Assembly: GCF_036237315.1 (NCBI RefSeq)
Contig: NZ_CP108356.1
Coordinates: 8,391,152 to 8,455,151 of the forward strand
Length of the DNA: 64,000 bases
Direction: 5' to 3'
Source: Streptomyces sp. NBC_01351
GTDB taxonomy: Bacteria > Actinomycetota > Actinomycetes > Streptomycetales > Streptomycetaceae
The notes under the pieces: generated by a model
What the model was told of the DNA's origin: nothing
What the model saw: the letters and a program-made list of their open reading frames with translations, nothing else
The model's database searches: none
Program-made: the position numbers and the translations under genes
Shown: in pieces, positions 60,986 through 64,000 of the stretch
Position numbering within the stretch: the first letter of the stretch is position 1
Layout: each line of letters begins with the position of its first letter

Positions 60986-61540
60986 ATGAACGCTCTTCTC
61001 GGACACTTCGACGACGCCCAGCCCGCCCCTGACTGCCTCGACCTGCTGACCCCGCCCGTGGCCGCTGCGGTCCGTACCTTGCAGGGGACCGTCCCCGCCG
61101 AGCAGATCAGTTACATCGACTCCGACCCGGCCATCGCCGACACTGGCGCTTTCGTCGAGCGCTACGGCCAGGACCTGCTCGCGCAGTCGGCGAACTGCGT
61201 CATTGTCGCGACAAAGCGCGGCGGCGAGTCGGCGCTTGCCGCCTGCCTGGTCCCCTCCGCGGCCCGGGTCGACGTGAACGGGGTGGTTCGTCGCCAACTC
61301 GAAGTGCGCAAGGCCTCGTTCGCGGCTATGGATACCGCGGTGGAGCTGACCGGCATGGAGTACGGAGGCATTACACCGATCGGCCTGCCTGCGGACTGGC
61401 CGCTGCTTGTGGACTCGGCCGTGGTCGCCTTGCCGTATGTCCTGATCGGCAGTGGCCGTCGCCGCGGCAAGCTCGTCGTACCCGGCCGGCTCTTTGCGGA
61501 ACTCCCGGGTGCGGTCGTGCTCGACGGTCTCGGCCTTTGA
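60986..61540 (+). CDS. YbaK/EbsC-like aminoacyl-tRNA deacylase
   Basis: 184 residues from ATG 60986. VAAAVRTLQGTVPAEQISYI, DTGAFVERYGQDLLAQSANC, VIVATKRGGESALAACLVPS, DVNGVVRRQLEVRKASFAAM, TGMEYGGITPIGLPADWPLL, VLIGSGRRRGKLVVPGRLFA. The central V-x-x-x-L-x-x-R/K-K-x-S/A and TGM-x-x-GGhTPIGLP blocks are the YbaK/prolyl-tRNA editing domain, which removes wrongly attached amino acids from tRNA. Stand-alone single-domain form; substrate not deducible. Preceded by three GTGAGAGAT repeats. Confidence 0.85.
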   Translation: MNALLGHFDDAQPAPDCLDLLTPPVAAAVRTLQGTVPAEQISYIDSDPAIADTGAFVERYGQDLLAQSANCVIVATKRGGESALAACLVPSAARVDVNGVVRRQLEVRKASFAAMDTAVELTGMEYGGITPIGLPADWPLLVDSAVVALPYVLIGSGRRRGKLVVPGRLFAELPGAVVLDGLGL

Positions 61541-61568
61541 GCGGCGAAACGGCCCGGCTGTCGCCCGT

Positions 61569-61755
61569 CAGTGAATCTGAGCAGTCGTCATGCTTCTGAC
61601 CTGGGGTTGTGCAGATTGGTTGAGCGGGTTGGTGGCTGTGTTGGCTCACTGAATCTGCGCAGTTCCCGGGTACGCCAGCTGTCTGACCTGCGGATTTTTG
61701 AGCGTGGGGCCTGGTTGCGCAGGTTGGTTGGGTACTGCGCAGTTTCACCTATCGG
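61569..61755. repeat. Repeats TGAATCTGNGCAGT, two direct and one inverted
   Basis: TGAATCTGAGCAGT (about 61571), TGAATCTGCGCAGT (about 61649) and, on the other strand, TGAAACTGCGCAGT (about 61745-61732), spaced roughly 80-95 bases. Further pyrimidine/GTTGG echoes occur between them (GGTTGAGCGGGTTGGT, GGTTGGTTGGG). Local GC is lower than average. No coding frame. It may be a small non-autonomous element or replication/partition-type repeat. The rest of 61541-61950 shows nothing else. Confidence 0.4.
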
Positions 61756-61951
61756 CGACAACATCGGAAGGGGAACCGGTGCAGGGTCAGGTGTGGGAGA
61801 TCCCAAAGTCTATCTTGCATCAAATTTTGAATCAGTAGCGCCTGGCCTCACGGCTGGCTTCCGCCAGGCTTGCCTGGCGGTTGTTGTTCATGAGCGGTCT
61901 GTGGGAGTTCTTGCTTGGCCTGGTCGGTACAGGGATTTCCGAGAAGCAACG

Positions 61952-61976
61952 AGCGCCCAGGATTCACCTGGGCGCT
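61952..61976 (-). terminator. Terminator of secreted protein gene
   Basis: AGCGCCCAGG and its complement around ATTCA, 22 bases beyond the stop of the minus-strand gene at 61999. Confidence 0.7.
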
Positions 61977-61998
61977 GGGCAGTAGCTACTGAGGCAGA

Positions 61999-62481
61999 TC
62001 AGTCATAGTAGGTGACGCTGTACCCGCCCTGCGGGTCGTTGGTGGAGAGCATGAACTCCGCCTTGTTGTTGGCTCCGTCGACATAGGCATCGAGGCCCTT
62101 GAAGGTGAGGCATCCGCCCTTGCTGGTGACAGTGGAGATCCGGCGGGAGCCGGTGTCGTCGCGCTCCCACAGGGAGTACTTGTGGTAGGAGGTCCGGCTC
62201 GAGACGCACGCCAGGAAGTTGCCGCCGGTCGAGTAGACGTAGCCGGTGAACCACTCGCCCAAGTTGGTATCGCGGTATCTGAACGTGCTGGCACCGACGT
62301 AGTCCCACCCGCTGGAGAGTGGTGCGTTAAGCAGGATGACTTCGGACGGGTCGTAGGCGTCGACGGTGATGGTGGAGCTGTCGGGGGTGAGCTCCTCCGC
62401 GTGTGCGGTGCCGGTCAGGCCGGCTGCTGCGAGTACTGCGGTGATGGCGGCGGTGGTGCCTATTCGGCGCGTGAAGCTCAT
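61999..62481 (-). CDS. Small secreted protein, unknown family
   Basis: 160 residues from ATG 62481 (AGGGAAAA upstream). Signal peptide MSFTRRIGTTAAITAVLAAA to TAHA (about 28). Mature part: STITVDAYDPSEVILLNAPL, SSGWDYVGASTFRYRDTNLG, EWFTGYVYSTGGNFLACVSS, RTSYHKYSLWERDDTGSRRI, GGCLTFKGLDAYVDGANNKA. The Trp/Tyr-rich beta repeats and the pair of cysteines suggest a beta-trefoil- or lectin-like fold. Fourth small exported protein in the window. It has its own terminator. Confidence 0.7.
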   Translation of the reverse strand: MSFTRRIGTTAAITAVLAAAGLTGTAHAEELTPDSSTITVDAYDPSEVILLNAPLSSGWDYVGASTFRYRDTNLGEWFTGYVYSTGGNFLACVSSRTSYHKYSLWERDDTGSRRISTVTSKGGCLTFKGLDAYVDGANNKAEFMLSTNDPQGGYSVTYYD

Positions 62482-62659
62482 GCGTGTTTTCCCTGGTGGT
62501 GTGGCCAATGGGGTGTCCGACCCTACCCCATCCACGGGGGTAGTGATCTTGCTAGGGGTTCGGCCCAACTTCTGTGGAGATCAACTGTTTTGGCTCGGGC
62601 GGTGGTGTCGTGCAGGAGGATGCCGGCGGAGCTGAGGAGCCCCAGGTGAGGTAGGCCGT

Positions 62660-62745
62660 GGGTACAACCCCAAGGAGTTGCAGATCCCCGTCGTGGCCCT
62701 GTCCCAGCTCAACCGCGGATCCGAGCACCGCACGGCCGCGAAGCG
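62660..62745 (+). pseudogene. DnaB replicative helicase fragment
   Basis: YNPKELQIPVVALSQLNRGS followed by EHRTAAKRA matches motif H3 of DnaB (E-L-x-h-P-V-h-h-L-S/A-Q-L-N-R-x-x-E-x-R). Only about 30 residues survive; the frame then enters the hairpin array R1. Upstream sequence back to the secreted gene promoter shows no further helicase motif. Confidence 0.6.
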
Positions 62746-62933
62746 GGCTGCTCCTGGAGGCGGAGCCGGAAGGATCGGGGCTGGGGAAGGGAGCGGACCC
62801 GCCCAACGGGCCGCGGGCCCGGACCCCGTGAAACGGGGTCAGTTCAGCCTGCGAAGCAGGCCGTTCGGGGTGAAGCGAAGCGGAACCCCGAACCGTCCGG
62901 AGCGCAGCGCAGGACTCCGGCCCGAAGGGCCGG
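62742..62933. repeat. Hairpin array R1 (GAA-loop stems)
   Basis: About 190 bases made largely of short perfect stems: GACCCCGT-GAA-ACGGGGTC (62822-62840), GCCTGC-GAA-GCAGGC (62847-62861), CCGGCCC-GAA-GGGCCGG (62917-62933), GCCC-AAC-GGGC and a longer GTTCGGGG...CCCCGAAC stem in between. It is directly repeated as R2 at 63747 with stems conserved. Not convincingly coding in any frame. May be a structured RNA, or a repeat family. Confidence 0.6.
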
Positions 62934-63186
62934 CCTTGAGGGCGCGAAGTGATGATCTGTGTTCGTTTGTCAGTGGTGGTTCGGCGTTGAGGTGTCAGTG
63001 GTGTCGTCTGGGGTTGTCCCTGGTCAGTGGTCTCTGAGTCCGGGTTTGCCACTGACAGTGGTTGCCGTCTTTGTACTGACGTTTTTGACGTTCTGCCTGG
63101 TCACTTTGGTGACGATCGGTATCACGCCTGGAAGTTTCGTCTCGCCCGTGTCATGATCAATTTCATGACTGTGTTCCGAAAGGCTT

Positions 63187-63675
63187 ATGCCGCGTAGACG
63201 GCCCAGCGCACTGCGCGCGCAACGAGTGGTCCCGCGGCAGCTGTACGCAGGCATCAGCGATTGGGGCGGGCGGTTTCCCAAGCGTTGGCGTCTTTCTTCG
63301 CAGACTGTTTCCGCGATCTATCGCGAGGAGTACCGGCGCCCGCACGACGGTTGGTGGCCCGGGGCAACCCGAGACGCTCTCGCTGCCTATCGCAGCTTCC
63401 TTGCTCTTCCGGGCAGGTACGTGTACCTGCGACTGTCCATCTGCGGTTGTGAGCAGCATGAGTTCCTGGACAACGTTGCGGTGGCCCGGGATCTCCTCGA
63501 GGTGGTCGTGCATAGGCTTCCTCCGCGTCCGCGCCGGGAACTGGAGGGGCTGCTGGCACGACTGGATGACGAACTGTGGTGTAGGACCCTCCCAGACCCG
63601 TTCGCTTACCGGCAGGCGCATCGCAGGGGTGGCTGGTGGCACTGGCGACTCTATGACGAGACCAGCCACCTGTGA
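63187..63675 (+). CDS. 'PRRRP' family protein, paralogue of the ISL3 passenger
   Basis: 162 residues from ATG 63187. PRRRPSALRAQRVVPRQLYA, ALAAYRSFLALPGRYVYLRL, FLDNVAVARDLLEVVVHRLP, PRPRRELEGLLARLDDELWC, RTLPDPFAYRQAHRRGGWWH. Shares the PGRY, DLE/DLLE...LPP, LxRxDxE, RTLPxP and GWW positions with the gene at 55262, and both start after TCCGAAAGG..ATGCCGCG. The middle carries about 20 extra residues. Positively charged N-terminus and aromatic tail; role unknown. Hairpin array R2 begins 70 bases after the stop. Confidence 0.65.
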   Translation: MPRRRPSALRAQRVVPRQLYAGISDWGGRFPKRWRLSSQTVSAIYREEYRRPHDGWWPGATRDALAAYRSFLALPGRYVYLRLSICGCEQHEFLDNVAVARDLLEVVVHRLPPRPRRELEGLLARLDDELWCRTLPDPFAYRQAHRRGGWWHWRLYDETSHL

Positions 63676-63746
63676 CACTCCCCGGGAGCCGCAAGCCAGG
63701 AGTCGGCCGAGGCACCCGCGATCTCCTCGCTGCCAGCCGCCCGCGG

Positions 63747-63964
63747 AGCGGGCTGGTCCTGGAGGCGGAGCCAAAGGACCCGGGTGGGGGAGCGAAGCGG
63801 ACCCGCCCAACGGGCCGCAAGCCCGGACCCCGTGAAACGGGGTCACCCAAGCCTGCGAAGCAGGCTGTTCGAGGTGGAGCGAAGCGGAACCCCGAACTGT
63901 CCGTAGCGAAGCGAAGGACCCCGGCCCGAAGGGCGGCCCTGGCTCGGCGAAGCCGAGCCCCGTC
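63747..63964. repeat. Hairpin array R2 (GAA-loop stems)
   Basis: Direct repeat of R1 with most stems kept: GACCCCGT-GAA-ACGGGGTC (63826-63844), GCCTGC-GAA-GCAGGC (63851-63865), then GGCTCGGC-GAA-GCCGAGCC (63941-63959), an extra one absent from R1. Between stems the sequence is rich in GCGAAGCG/GCGCAGCG units. It may continue to the window edge (AGCGCAGCGAGGCGG). No gene seen from 63676 to 64000. Confidence 0.6.
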
Positions 63965-64000
63965 AGCGCAGCGAGGCGGTTCTCTCCTGAGCGCGCAGCG

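Noticed and set aside
1..64000. CRISPR array
   Set aside because: No set of equal-length repeats separated by equal-length unique spacers was seen. The repeat clusters at 48141, 60849 and 61569 have few units and the wrong spacing.

Overview
The window is GC-rich throughout and its gene families (AfsR/SARP-type regulator, I36-type inhibitors, DUF5959- and DUF6228-like proteins, IS5, IS21 and ISL3 elements with actinobacterial coding style) point to Streptomyces or a close relative. It reads as an accessory region: a linear plasmid, an integrative element cluster or a chromosome arm. Much of the DNA is insertion sequences and gene debris. Conjugation and replication genes survive only as pieces (MobF relaxase, lytic transglycosylase-NlpC/P60, serine recombinase, DnaB). 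No CRISPR array was seen. Family names come from recognising motifs by eye; no database search was run.

Layout. 1-4.1 kb: lipoprotein at the left edge, broken ligase and WYL-regulator pieces, an IS5 copy placed on the stop codon of an OmpA-like gene, a coupled lipoprotein gene and an HNH remnant. 4.1-5.9 kb: AraC-type regulator followed by a small secreted I36-like protein. 6.0-11.3 kb: a Tn554-like element with two tyrosine recombinases and one cargo gene, flanked head-to-head by the 3' halves of two different IS5-type transposases. 11.5-16.6 kb: hypothetical genes, a frameshifted ISL3 transposase, an IstB remnant, an amidase. 16.6-21.1 kb: imine-reductase-like oxidoreductase divergent from a large AfsR-type regulator. 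21.7-23.1 kb: an IS5-family element with a DUF5959-like passenger inside its inverted repeats and TTA duplications. 23.1-31.6 kb: small hypothetical, immunity-like and secreted proteins. 31.7-32.6 kb: remnant of a TniB-type transposition ATPase beside end-like repeats. 33.1-35.7 kb: translationally coupled small membrane protein, sigma factor and IclR-like regulator. 35.7 kb: decayed initiator-tRNA-like sequence. 36.6-40.9 kb: broken NUDIX genes and three IS5 copies, two nearly identical and inverted. 41-45.9 kb: truncated FGE, lytic enzyme, AraC, resolvase and IS4 genes plus a run of small plasmid-type ORFs. 46.0-48.1 kb: second AraC/secreted-protein pair between two copies of a RelE-like fragment. 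48.1-49.3 kb: repeats in front of a truncated MobF relaxase, then an istA fragment. 49.7-51.3 kb: secreted protein and lipoprotein. 52.0-54.9 kb: intact IS21 with a tiny zinc-ribbon passenger. 55.2-60.3 kb: two adjacent ISL3-type elements, each with its own passenger gene, and a related MITE. 60.2-64 kb: possible ADP-ribosyltransferase-like protein, YbaK-like deacylase, secreted protein, DnaB fragment, and two direct copies of a dense array of short GAA-loop hairpins.

The clearest theme is mobile elements carrying unrelated small genes between their ends (IS5, IS21, ISL3 twice, Tn554-like). A second theme is repeated pairing of AraC-type regulators with small secreted proteins. Most metabolic genes here are isolated or broken, so no complete pathway is visible.
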